Assembly (NCBI GenBank): GCA_050123275.1
Contig: JASFHK010000003.1
Span: forward strand, 62,001-126,000
DNA: 64,000 nucleotides
Source: E44-bin88 sp050123275
GTDB lineage: Bacteria; Chloroflexota; Dehalococcoidia; Dehalococcoidales; BS750m-G39
Direction of reading: 5' to 3'
The notes below the pieces were generated by a model, which saw nothing but the letters and a program-made list of their open reading frames with translations, had not been told where the DNA came from and ran no database searches. Positions 17,211 through 25,657 of the stretch are shown here, piece by piece (the first letter of the stretch is position 1; every line of letters starts with the position of its first letter). A program made the position numbers and the translations under genes.

Positions 17211-18174
17211 TCTGTACCTCCGAACCTCCTTTCCTCCCCTTGCGTATCCACCCTATCACTTTTTGTATCACCCCCATCAGTCCGTTAGGCATAAATACTA
17301 TAGCACATATCAATACGCTACCGAAGATGAGCATATAGTAGTTCTTCAAAGCGCCCGTGGTTAGCACCTCCTGTATGTAAGCAAAGAGAACCGCGCCGAC
17401 AATCGGCCCGTAAATGTTCCCCATGCCGCCGAAAATAGCCATCAACACCGGCGTGAAAGATATCATCAGGTTAAAGGCGACACCCGGGTCAACGTAAGTC
17501 CATTTCGTCGCCATGACCACGCCGGCGGCGCCCATGAAGGTGGCACTGACGGCAAAGGTAAAAATCTTGACCAGGGTAACGTTGACGCCGGTATGCGCCG
17601 CCGCTTCCTCGTTCTGACCGATGGCCTGCAACGCCAGCCCGAACCTCGACCTTCTTATCAGGTAAGCTACCACCACGGTGACGATGAAAATACCCAACAG
17701 ATAATAGAAAATGGCCTCATTGCTCTGTAGCACCACGAATCGGCCGCGAAGCCCTTCGATGTTGATTTCATAGTAGTATATCAACTCCTTGAAAAGCAGC
17801 ACTAGACCGAAGGTAAACATGGCGAAATAAATGCCACGCAATCTCAAGGTTATGGCGCCGAAGATAAAGGCGAGAACAAAGCTGGCAGCGCCTCCGATTA
17901 TGATCACGAAAATTAACGGCATTGATTCGCCCAATAGCGCCGCCGCATAAATGCCAACCCCGAAAAAGGCGGACGAAGCCAGCGAGATATAGCCGGTGGC
18001 GCCGGAGAAAATCGTCCAGGCAACCGACAGGATAATATACATCAGAAAATAGCTGAACAGCGTAACGCCATAATCCCAGCCATATGCAGGCAAGAAGCCC
18101 AGTACAACCAGCAGCACCAGCGGTATTCCCCAGATTAAGGTATTCTTTTTCCAGTTTATCTTGCTAAAATCCAT
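17197..18174 (-). CDS. livM: Branched-chain amino-acid type ABC transporter permease (LivM)
   Basis: A 325-residue membrane protein with eight or more hydrophobic helices and the LivM block GFIRRSRFGLALQAIGQNEEAAAHTG, here reading RRSRFGLALQAIGQNE, which contacts the ATPases. It follows livH by three bases and overlaps livG. It forms the transmembrane channel with LivH. Confidence 0.9.
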   Translation of the reverse strand: MDFSKINWKKNTLIWGIPLVLLVVLGFLPAYGWDYGVTLFSYFLMYIILSVAWTIFSGATGYISLASSAFFGVGIYAAALLGESMPLIFVIIIGGAASFVLAFIFGAITLRLRGIYFAMFTFGLVLLFKELIYYYEINIEGLRGRFVVLQSNEAIFYYLLGIFIVTVVVAYLIRRSRFGLALQAIGQNEEAAAHTGVNVTLVKIFTFAVSATFMGAAGVVMATKWTYVDPGVAFNLMISFTPVLMAIFGGMGNIYGPIVGAVLFAYIQEVLTTGALKNYYMLIFGSVLICAIVFMPNGLMGVIQKVIGWIRKGRKGGSEVQNASP

Positions 18175-18177
18175 ATC

Positions 18178-19041
18178 TTACTTCCCAAAAAGACCTTTCG
18201 GCCTCACCAGTAATAGAATGATAAAGATTATATAGTAAGAAGCCACGGCTAAACCGGCGTCCCAGGACGTGACGGCGGTACCGATAACGCCCAGGATAAA
18301 GCCCCCGACAAAACTGCCGGGAATGCTGCCCAGCCCGCCCAGCGTGATGACGACGATGGCAATAACGGTATAGCCCAGGCCCATCGTCGTAGATATCGGG
18401 TAGCAAATGCTGATAAGCGAGCCGGCGACGCCCGCCATGGCGGCACCGAAACCGAAACACAATGCCAGCGTGTTATTGATGTTGACCCCCATCAACCCGG
18501 CGGTAGAGGGGTCCTGGGCGGCCGCCCGGATGGCCTTGCCGGTACGGGTTCTGGCTAGATAAAAGTAGAAAGCGGCGCCGACCGCGACGGCAAACGCCGC
18601 GGCGACCAGTCGGCTATCGTTAAACAAGGCTCCACCGAGAGAGACGGTCCCGGATAAGTAGCTGTAGCTGTGCGGCGTCGTGCCCCAGATGAGACGCCCG
18701 ACATTTTGAACGATAAAATAAAGCCCGAAGGCAGCCAGCAAAGCGTTGCTTTCGAAAACCCCCGGGTTGGCTGCTTTCATCCTGATGGTTGTGAAAATCG
18801 TCCGGTAAAGTATATAGCCCACGACGAACATTAGCGGGCCGATTATCACAACGGTCAGAATCGGATCGACGGAATTTTCCTGCAGCAAGTAAGTAAGGAA
18901 AGCGCCGATCATCAAAAACTCGCCGTGAGCGATGTTCAGCACCTTGGCGACGCCATACTGCAGGCTAAGCCCCATGGATACTAACGAATAAATCCCGCCT
19001 ATTAAAAGACCGCCGAGAAAGATACTAAGAAATTGTTCCAT
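18178..19041 (-). CDS. livH: Branched-chain amino-acid type ABC transporter permease (LivH)
   Basis: A 287-residue permease starting MEQFLSIFLGGLLIGGIYSLVSMGLSL, a standard LivH opening. It carries the ATPase-coupling block TRTGKAIRAAAQDPSTAGLMG. It is the first permease in the unit, 170 bases after the substrate-binding protein. Confidence 0.9.
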   Translation of the reverse strand: MEQFLSIFLGGLLIGGIYSLVSMGLSLQYGVAKVLNIAHGEFLMIGAFLTYLLQENSVDPILTVVIIGPLMFVVGYILYRTIFTTIRMKAANPGVFESNALLAAFGLYFIVQNVGRLIWGTTPHSYSYLSGTVSLGGALFNDSRLVAAAFAVAVGAAFYFYLARTRTGKAIRAAAQDPSTAGLMGVNINNTLALCFGFGAAMAGVAGSLISICYPISTTMGLGYTVIAIVVITLGGLGSIPGSFVGGFILGVIGTAVTSWDAGLAVASYYIIFIILLLVRPKGLFGK

Positions 19042-19212
19042 TATATCATCTCAAAGACATTCGTTAGATTTATATATAGATTCCCCATCCACCAACTGAC
19101 TGAAGGCCATACCAAGTATCTTTATCAGAAGCTACCGGTTTCGATTCCCGGTACGACCTCCAGACAGCTTGCAAACTTTATTCTTTTGGCTATTTAGCTT
19201 TCCGACTAAAAT

Positions 19213-20517
19213 CTATTCCTCTGGCCATGGGGCCTTCGGATAGATGGGGTCGGCGGTGCGGTGTTCGTCGTTGTCGACGACTTCAAAGATACCGCTCTGC
19301 CACTGGCCGATTTGTCCTGAGTAGCATTCCTGCGGCAACAAGCCGCCACCTGCTGTACCCTGGATAGCCCAATACATGTCTCCTATGGCAGTGTCAAAAT
19401 GTTGGGTCTCGAAAACCTCTAGAAGAGTATCGGTATCAAGGGTTCCAGCATACTCAATGGCCTGCTGTAAGTACTGGAGAGCGCTATAGTATACATTAGC
19501 ACCCCACCAGTCCATATTGCCTAAGCCAACCACCTCTATAAGCTTATCCGCAAGCTCAGCAAGTTCGGGTGTGCTCTTCGCGTTCCAAGCGCCCTCACCG
19601 AAGACACCCTCAAGTGCGGCGCCGAAGGTGAGGTTAAAGAACTCGAAGTTACAGCCCGGGCCAATCAAAATCGCGTCGGGGTTGAAGTCCAACGCCATGG
19701 CGGTCTGCATAAAGAGGATGTTCTGGTTCGGATAGGCGAACATACAGAAGATGTCGGGGTCTAAAGCCTTGGCTTCTTCGATTATCGGATTCAGGTCCGT
19801 GATAGAAATCGGTATGCTCGTGGAGCCCACGACGCTGATGCCGTTCAAGGCGAATTCGCCCTGGGCGGCCGCGTTATATTCGGCTCCATGCAGGTCGGCC
19901 ATGTAGCAGATGTACGCCGTCTCGGCCCCTGCCTCTACCATAAGGTCGGTGAACACGGGCATCTGGAAATGGTTGGAGTAGTTCAAAACGGAGAAGACGT
20001 AAGGCATATTCACCAGCTCAGGCTCAAGGGTGGTGGCGCCACCCTCGCCGCAGATCATGAGTGTCTCGTATTTATTGGCGATAGGCGCTGCGGAAAAGAG
20101 CATAGCGGTGCCGGTAGGCCCGAAGAGGAAATCGACATTGTCTTCGGTGATCAGCTTCTCGAGATTCCTGGTGCATGCCGCCGGGTCACTGGCATCATCG
20201 TACTCTATTATTCTGACCGGGAGCATCTTACCGGCCACGTTGATGCCGCCAGCGGCGTTGACTTCTTCAGCCCACATCTTATAGATAGGGGCAAAGCCGT
20301 ATTCCTGGAAACCGGCCTGCGGGCCGGTGATATCACGGGAAGCACCGATAACGATTTCATCTTGTTCGGGCGGAGCGGGTTCGGTGGGTTCGGTGGGCTC
20401 GGTGGGTTCGGTCGGCTCGGTGGGTTCGGTCGGCTCGGTGTCCCCATCGCAAGCGACGAACATGCCGCCGACCAGCAACAGTACAATCGAGAAAATAATC
20501 AGTAACTTCTTGCTCAC
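19213..20517 (-). CDS. Periplasmic-type substrate-binding lipoprotein (LivK-like)
   Basis: A 434-residue lipoprotein. A signal peptide runs to the lipobox LVGGMFVAC, so Cys23 would carry the lipid. A Thr-Glu-Pro repeat (about seven units) links it to a type I periplasmic-binding domain (IVIGASRDITGPQAGFQEYG). It delivers ligand to LivHMFG. The start is GTG, with GGAGAG just upstream. The repeat is coded by a simple 9-base unit, so linker length may vary between strains. The bound substrate is unknown; the adjacent corrinoid genes suggest a methylated compound, but that is inference. Confidence 0.9.
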   Translation of the reverse strand: MSKKLLIIFSIVLLLVGGMFVACDGDTEPTEPTEPTEPTEPTEPTEPAPPEQDEIVIGASRDITGPQAGFQEYGFAPIYKMWAEEVNAAGGINVAGKMLPVRIIEYDDASDPAACTRNLEKLITEDNVDFLFGPTGTAMLFSAAPIANKYETLMICGEGGATTLEPELVNMPYVFSVLNYSNHFQMPVFTDLMVEAGAETAYICYMADLHGAEYNAAAQGEFALNGISVVGSTSIPISITDLNPIIEEAKALDPDIFCMFAYPNQNILFMQTAMALDFNPDAILIGPGCNFEFFNLTFGAALEGVFGEGAWNAKSTPELAELADKLIEVVGLGNMDWWGANVYYSALQYLQQAIEYAGTLDTDTLLEVFETQHFDTAIGDMYWAIQGTAGGGLLPQECYSGQIGQWQSGIFEVVDNDEHRTADPIYPKAPWPEE

Positions 20518-20887
20518 TTGTCTCTCCTTTCCTGAGTGTCAAGGATAGCAGAACTTATTCTCTTCGGGAAATCTCACATAGGCTCACCCCCCTCTGATTG
20601 AGATAAACGATATCCATATAGCGATATCAGTTCAGATTCCAAGGGAGACAAAGCACATAAGGGAGCCCAAAAAGGCAAGAGAGAAAAAGGCTGCGAGGGG
20701 CACGCGTAACGTCCGGCCACGCACATCGTGGCACCAGACATCCCCGCTTTATATCTCGATTCTGCAGTTGTCACCGCATCCAGCCTCTTGACAGGAGAAG
20801 GTAGGTGCTATACTGCGAAAATCTCTTAACACATGCCACAACGCCTGATTTTGTCCAATAACTGCCCAACGCTGTGGTTACTGTGAG
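20518..20887 (-). other. Long 5' leader of the importer operon
   Basis: About 360 bases lie between the promoter and the GTG start. No B12-box, T-box or other riboswitch consensus was recognised, though the length would allow one. Short upstream reading frames exist but none is convincing. Confidence 0.4.
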
Positions 20888-20916
20888 AGTATAATCAACC
20901 TCTTAAACTTTGTCAA
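20888..20916 (-). promoter_or_regulatory. Promoter of the importer operon
   Basis: On the minus strand TTGACA (20916-20911) and TATACT (20893-20888) are separated by 17 bases. This is a consensus-grade housekeeping promoter. Confidence 0.8.
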
Positions 20917-20967
20917 GATGTTGCGCCCGATTTGACAAGTTTTTGATACTTTGTGTTGAAAAATACG

Positions 20968-20986
20968 CCTTATCGTCACGATAAGG
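20968..20986 (-). terminator. Terminator-like hairpin after selA
   Basis: CCTTATCG and CGATAAGG form a perfect 8-bp stem with a three-base loop. On the minus strand it is followed by CGTATTTTT, 59 bases after the selA stop. A second inverted repeat GATTAGCC/GGCTAATC lies at 21011-21048. Confidence 0.65.
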
Positions 20987-21044
20987 GCTGCTTATACCAC
21001 ACCTGCCGATTAGCCTTATCATTTAAGGCCGCTCCGCTATTTGG

Positions 21045-22418
21045 CTAATCGCCCAGGGCGGCGAGCGCGTCCCTTACCGCTTCGAGCAAGGTATCTTCTT
21101 CCTCGGGGAGAACGCAGCGCGGGTCTAAAAGCAACGAGTTCTGCCCTACCCGCCCGATGATGGCCGGCCGGTGTTGCCGGAGATTCTGGGCCAGTTCGTG
21201 TATCTTGGCTCTCTTTAGTTTAATCGAAACCAGCCGCGTGGGCATGGTGCTTTCGGGAAGGCTGCCGCCGCCGACGGTGGATTCACCGGGGGTTACCGTG
21301 GCCGCTTTGCCGAGGAAGCTCGCCCATTTCTTGGCCCGCTTATCCAGCTCATCCAGCGGCGCGGCAATCATGCGTAAAATGGGGATTTTCTCCAGGGCTT
21401 CGCCCCTGAGGTAATGCACCAGGGTAGCCGCCAGGCCGGCGATTCTGACTTTATCGATACGCACCGCCCGCGCCAGGGGATGCTTCTTCAGCTTCTCGAC
21501 TAGATCCTTACGCCCCACGACGATGCCCGCCTGGGGGCCTCCCAGCAGCTTATCGCCGGAGAAAAAGACCAGCGACGCACCGAGGGCAACGCAGTCCTGA
21601 ACCTTAGGCTCGGCGTCGAGCCCGAAGTTGGCGGTATCGATGAAGCAGCCGCTGCCCAGGTCGTCCAGCACCGGCAGGTCGTATTTTCGGCCCAGCTCCA
21701 CCATCTCCTCCAGAGAAACGTCGCTGGTGAAGCCGATGATGCGGAAGTTGCTGGAATGGACGCTCAACAAAGCCGCCGTCCGGGGCGTTATTTCCTGCTC
21801 GTAGTCGGCAAGGTAGGTGCGATTGGTGGTGCCCACCTCCACCATTTTAGCCCCGCTCTGGCGCAAAACGTTGGGGATGCGAAAGCCGCCGCCGATTTCC
21901 ACGGCCTGACCGCGGGAAACGATAACCTCTTTCCGCTTGGCCAGAGCGCTCAGCGCCAGCAGCACGCCCGAGGCATTATTGTTGACCACCGTGGCCGCTT
22001 CGGCTCCGGTGAGCTGGCAAAGGAGCTGGTCGATATGAACCAGGCGGGAGCCTCTCTTGCCCCTGTCCAAATCGAACTCCAGGTTGCTGTAGCTGCATGA
22101 GGCCAGCTCCATGGCCCTTATCGTCTCCGGGCTGAGCGGCGCCCGGCCCAGATTGGTGTGGAGCACGGTGCCGGTGGCGTTTATCACCGGCCGCAGGCTG
22201 ACATGCTCCAGGGTGCTGGCGCCGGCGACGACCTGGGTCACCACCTCGTCAAAAGAGGGTACCGCCCCTCCCTGGCTGATGGCGGAACGGGTTTCCGCCA
22301 GTCGGCGGCGGATTACGTCCACCAGTTCCTCGTGCACCAGGCTGAGCTTTTTGATACGCTCGTCGAGGAGCAGTTTGTCCACGCTGGGAAGCTGGCGGAA
22401 TTTAGCTTTTAAGTCCAT
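21045..22418 (-). CDS. selA: L-seryl-tRNA(Sec) selenium transferase
   Basis: A 457-residue PLP enzyme that turns seryl-tRNA(Sec) into selenocysteyl-tRNA(Sec) with selenophosphate. Length fits SelA. Seen: an N-terminal helical domain (SVDKLLLDERIKKL) that binds tRNA, NATGTVLHTNLGRAPLS, and the PLP-lysine block FFSGDKLLGGPQAG near residue 292. Its ATG overlaps the last base of selB, so the two are coupled. The unit also includes tRNA-Sec upstream. Confidence 0.96.
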   Translation of the reverse strand: MDLKAKFRQLPSVDKLLLDERIKKLSLVHEELVDVIRRRLAETRSAISQGGAVPSFDEVVTQVVAGASTLEHVSLRPVINATGTVLHTNLGRAPLSPETIRAMELASCSYSNLEFDLDRGKRGSRLVHIDQLLCQLTGAEAATVVNNNASGVLLALSALAKRKEVIVSRGQAVEIGGGFRIPNVLRQSGAKMVEVGTTNRTYLADYEQEITPRTAALLSVHSSNFRIIGFTSDVSLEEMVELGRKYDLPVLDDLGSGCFIDTANFGLDAEPKVQDCVALGASLVFFSGDKLLGGPQAGIVVGRKDLVEKLKKHPLARAVRIDKVRIAGLAATLVHYLRGEALEKIPILRMIAAPLDELDKRAKKWASFLGKAATVTPGESTVGGGSLPESTMPTRLVSIKLKRAKIHELAQNLRQHRPAIIGRVGQNSLLLDPRCVLPEEEDTLLEAVRDALAALGD

Positions 22419-24256
22419 TACTTCAATACTCTTTCATCACCGACACGGCGGGTTATTTTTTGCTCGTCAAGATAGTATAGCAAAGGCATCACATACTTGC
22501 GACTGCTGTTAAAAAGGCTGCGCGCATCGGCGATGCTGATTTTCCCATGGCTTTTGAGGAACTCCACGACCAGCTTCACCATCTTCTCGTAGGCGGCGGC
22601 GCTGAAGACGATTTCGCCCGTTTTGACCACCTTGCCCTCCTCAATGAGACGGTTGAGCAGGTCGGAATCGACGGCCAAATCGGTGGGCGGGGAATAGGGG
22701 TTCCGGGACAGCGCCGCCAGGTATTCGTCCATCTTGGCGCGCTGCTCCGGGGAAGGTTTAACGCTGTGCGTGGGGAGCTTGAGCAACGTCCCGTCCTTGA
22801 GCAGGGCTTTCTCATCGGTGAGCTTTTGCAGCAGGACTTCGAAATTCGGGGAGGGCAGCTTGAGACGGCTTTTCAGCTCTTCCTTAGGTATGCCCCGGCG
22901 CAGCGGGAACTGGTCGTGATAGTCCTGTACCAGCTTACCGACTTCGGCCACCAGGCGCTCCCAGCGGCCACGTGAGATGAAAAGCGGCCCCGCCACCGTC
23001 ACCAACCCCTGCTCGACCAGGTTATCCAGCTCTTTTTTGACCTCAGCCTCGGAGAGATGGATTTGTACGGCAATCCGGGCGATTTCGCAGGGCCCGCTGG
23101 CCTCGAGGATGGTGAGCAGCCTGTCCTCCGGGCTGCCCTCCTGCCTGGCCTTGAGGTTTTCGATTACCTCCGCCTGGAAACGGCGGTGGCGCTTGGGGTG
23201 GCTGTCAATGATTTGCCCGCCGCCCAGCGTCCCCTGGGGGAGACGAATCACGAAAAGGTCGCCGTTAGCCACCGCCACCGGCTGAGCCAGCCTCACCTGC
23301 GCCCAGCCGCTTTCCCCCGCCTCCAGTTTCTCTTTATCGAGGAGGCGAATGCGGCCCGCCACCTCGCTGGCGCCGAAGTGGAACTTGATGAACATGTTGT
23401 GCCGGATGGGACGGTGCAGACCGGTAATCGCCCGCAGCTTGGCGTCGAGGAGCTGGGTGGGTTTGAGCCAGCCCGGGGTGGTTATCACCATGCCGCGCTC
23501 GAGCTCTTCGGTGGAAAGACCGGGCAGGTTAACCGCCACGCGGCTGCCGGGCATAGCGGTATCAATCTTGCGCTTGTGCGTTTGCAAGCCGCGGATGTGG
23601 GTCCTCAGGCCGGGAGGCAGAATCTCTACCTCCTGCTTGACGTTGAGCTTGCCGTTGACGAGCGTGCCGGTGACCACGGTGCCGAAACCCTTCATGGTAA
23701 AGACGCGGTCGATAGCCAGCCTCGGTTTGCCGATATCGGCGATGGGCGGCGTGGCGTCGAGGAGTTGGTCGATAGCGGCCAATAGCTCGGGCAGACCGTC
23801 TTTAGTCACGGAGGAAACGGTAAAAACCGGCGCCCCGTCCAGCGTGGTCCCCTTTATCTCCTCCTCGGCATCCATCACGGCCAGATCCAGGCCGTCTTCA
23901 TCCACCAGGTCCTTCTTGGTGATGACCACGATGCCCCGTTGCACGTTGAGCAGGTCCAGGATAGCCAAGTGCTCTCTGGTCTGGGGCATGACGCCTTCGT
24001 CGGCGGCGATGATGAGCAGAGCCAGGTCGATGCCCCCGGCCCCGGCCAGCATATGCCTGACCAGCCTTTCGTGCCCCGGAACGTCGACGATGCTGACCTC
24101 GCGACCGCTGGGGAGCGTAAGCCAAGCGAAGCCCAGGTCAGTGGTCATTCCCCGCCTCTTCTCCTCCGGCAAGCGGTCCGGGTCGATGCCGGTCAGGGCA
24201 TGAACCAGAGCCGACTTACCGTGGTCTATATGACCCGCGGTTCCCAAAACATACAT
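22418..24256 (-). CDS. selB: Selenocysteine-specific elongation factor
   Basis: A 612-residue GTPase. The G domain has GHIDHGKS near residue 8, DVPGHERLV and TKKD. Domains II and III follow, then C-terminal winged helices (from about residue 380) that bind SECIS RNA. It delivers Sec-tRNA to UGA codons next to a SECIS. It starts about 155 bases after the tRNA-Sec gene and overlaps selA by one base. The two SECIS-like hairpins in this window are its likely targets. Confidence 0.96.
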   Translation of the reverse strand: MYVLGTAGHIDHGKSALVHALTGIDPDRLPEEKRRGMTTDLGFAWLTLPSGREVSIVDVPGHERLVRHMLAGAGGIDLALLIIAADEGVMPQTREHLAILDLLNVQRGIVVITKKDLVDEDGLDLAVMDAEEEIKGTTLDGAPVFTVSSVTKDGLPELLAAIDQLLDATPPIADIGKPRLAIDRVFTMKGFGTVVTGTLVNGKLNVKQEVEILPPGLRTHIRGLQTHKRKIDTAMPGSRVAVNLPGLSTEELERGMVITTPGWLKPTQLLDAKLRAITGLHRPIRHNMFIKFHFGASEVAGRIRLLDKEKLEAGESGWAQVRLAQPVAVANGDLFVIRLPQGTLGGGQIIDSHPKRHRRFQAEVIENLKARQEGSPEDRLLTILEASGPCEIARIAVQIHLSEAEVKKELDNLVEQGLVTVAGPLFISRGRWERLVAEVGKLVQDYHDQFPLRRGIPKEELKSRLKLPSPNFEVLLQKLTDEKALLKDGTLLKLPTHSVKPSPEQRAKMDEYLAALSRNPYSPPTDLAVDSDLLNRLIEEGKVVKTGEIVFSAAAYEKMVKLVVEFLKSHGKISIADARSLFNSSRKYVMPLLYYLDEQKITRRVGDERVLK

Positions 24257-24410
24257 TCTACGCTCTATCCAAGTACGTCCCGGTGAAAATTAGCCCGTAA
24301 CGGGCTCACCTCTCAACCTGGGGAAAAGGAGCGCCAACACCGCCATTATCCCGCCGGCGTCAGCCGCACCGACCATATGCAGGTATGTTTTTCTATCCTT
24401 TAGTTTATTG

Positions 24411-24504
24411 TGGCGGGAGCGTGAGGAGTCGAACCTCGTGGATATTAAATACCCACCGACGGATTTGAAGTCCGCGAAGCCCACCGGGACCCTTCCACTC
24501 CCGC
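24411..24504 (-). tRNA. selC: tRNA-Sec (anticodon TCA)
   Basis: A 94-base tRNA including an encoded CCA. The 8-bp acceptor stem (GCGGGAGT/GCTCCCGC), long variable arm (GTGGGTATTTAATATCCAC) and anticodon loop CTTCAAA give a suppressor-type TCA anticodon. These are the features of selenocysteine tRNA. It lies just upstream of selB-selA on the same strand with its own strong promoter. Confidence 0.95.
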
Positions 24505-24534
24505 GATATTCTGGTTCCTCTAGAATTCGAGGTT

Positions 24535-24564
24535 ATCATACTAGCAGCCACCCGACATTGTCAA
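24535..24564 (-). promoter_or_regulatory. Promoter of tRNA-Sec and probably selB-selA
   Basis: On the minus strand TTGACA (24564-24559) and TATGAT (24540-24535) are 18 bases apart. The predicted start lies about 25 bases before the tRNA 5' end. Confidence 0.8.
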
Positions 24565-24602
24565 TATAAATCCTTATAATCAACTATTCTAATCGAGCGG
24601 CC

Positions 24603-24681
24603 CATCCCGGGGCGATTCGGCTCCCTGCCCGCTGCTGCCGCAGGTATGGTAGCGAGGGGCGAGGGGAGGAGCACCGGGATG
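24603..24681. ncRNA. Strongly structured intergenic sequence, candidate RNA
   Basis: CATCCCGG (24603-24610) pairs perfectly with CCGGGATG (24674-24681). Inside, GCTCCC, CTGCCC and GCTGCTGCC can pair with the GGTAGCG, GGGGC and GGGGAGGAGC blocks to give one long hairpin. A second perfect inverted repeat GGGTTAGAGC/GCTCTAACCC brackets the sequence to about 24872. The 375-base gap between tRNA-Sec and the next gene holds no credible coding frame. I tested it by eye against SRP RNA, 6S RNA, tmRNA and RNase P landmarks and found no match. It may be a structural RNA, a folded remnant or a terminator cluster. Confidence 0.35.
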
Positions 24682-24879
24682 AAAAACATACCGGCTGATA
24701 AAAGAGAGGCCACGGGCAAAAACGGTTTTTCCGACCTGAAGCGGGTTAGAGCTTCGGGCAATCGGGACGTAGAACCGGGCCGTCGAAGGCACAAAAAATC
24801 CCTTCGTATCCTATTCACCTGAAATGAATAAAATAAGTGGCCCGGTTTAACCCGTCTTTAGCTCTAACCCGAATAGCGT

Positions 24880-25497
24880 TTAGCTACTCTCGTAGAGCAT
24901 GAACCAGAGGTTATCCCTCTTCAGCCTCAATACCGGCGCGGCATCGTCTGAAGGCGCCAGAACCACCACCCAACCCTCTTTCTCGTCACCGGCGGTGAGG
25001 TGATACCTCATTATCGGTTCGGGCGGAGCAACATCAGCCGGCGGGTATTCGGTGCCATCGGCATTGTAAGACAACCACTGGGTCCGCTCGATGATGTACT
25101 CGAAAAGGTTAAACCAGCGTGTGGACGAGGCTGCGGCAAAGAAGCCGAAATCTACATCGGCCAGAATATAGTCGTAGCCGGCCGGTGCTGGCTCGTTGCC
25201 CTCGATGTCCTTCAGCAACTCCCAGGCATCTTCGCCACGGTAAACTTCCTTTACGGTAACGTAGATGTAGTGCATGGAAGCCTCGGTGGGCATATCCTCA
25301 CCCGCCGAAACAGAAAGGTCGATGAGCTTTTCTACTTCGTACCCGATGGGTGCCGGATTCTCGATAACAAATCCCTCCTCATAGCTGGGGGCTTCCTTCT
25401 TATGCGCCAGCTCGTAGGACGACTCCTTACAGCCCGGGATAAGTATCAAAACCAAGGATAACAGGACCAGCCCTATAATGATTTTTCTTGCCCTCAT
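24880..25497 (-). CDS. Lipoprotein of unknown function
   Basis: A 205-residue secreted protein with a signal peptide and lipobox (LILIPGC), so it is probably lipid-anchored. The mature part includes a beta-rich pattern (MHYIYVTVKEVYRGEDAWELL) reminiscent of stand-alone DUF4352-like binding domains, but I cannot assign it. It sits downstream of the secreted selenoprotein on the same strand, about 160 bases away and after a hairpin terminator, so joint function is unproven. Confidence 0.75.
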   Translation of the reverse strand: MRARKIIIGLVLLSLVLILIPGCKESSYELAHKKEAPSYEEGFVIENPAPIGYEVEKLIDLSVSAGEDMPTEASMHYIYVTVKEVYRGEDAWELLKDIEGNEPAPAGYDYILADVDFGFFAAASSTRWFNLFEYIIERTQWLSYNADGTEYPPADVAPPEPIMRYHLTAGDEKEGWVVVLAPSDDAAPVLRLKRDNLWFMLYESS

Positions 25498-25601
25498 GTC
25501 AACTTCTCTCCATCCTAGTCAGGATAGTACGTGCAGATTTACCTACTAATATTATATATGGTATACGGTAGGTTTTACAAGTTTAGTGTGTTAATAAGTC
25601 C

Positions 25602-25638
25602 TGCAAGGCAGGGTGTAGCGAACTACCCCTGCCTTGCA
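25602..25638 (-). terminator. Hairpin after the selenoprotein gene
   Basis: TGCAAGGCAGGG and CCCTGCCTTGCA form a long stem extended by GTAG/CTAC. It lies 20 bases after the stop codon at 25658. The T tract is weak, so it may act as an RNA 3'-end stabiliser. Confidence 0.6.
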
Positions 25639-25657
25639 AAACGTTTATAGCTTTATG

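Noticed and set aside
19130..19162. tRNA gene or 3' fragment (T-arm-like sequence)
   Set aside because: CCGGTTTCGATTCCCGG resembles a T arm, but there is no acceptor, D arm or anticodon arm upstream; it may be a remnant or chance.
20518..20887. Cobalamin riboswitch in the importer leader
   Set aside because: No B12-box consensus was found, despite the nearby corrinoid genes.
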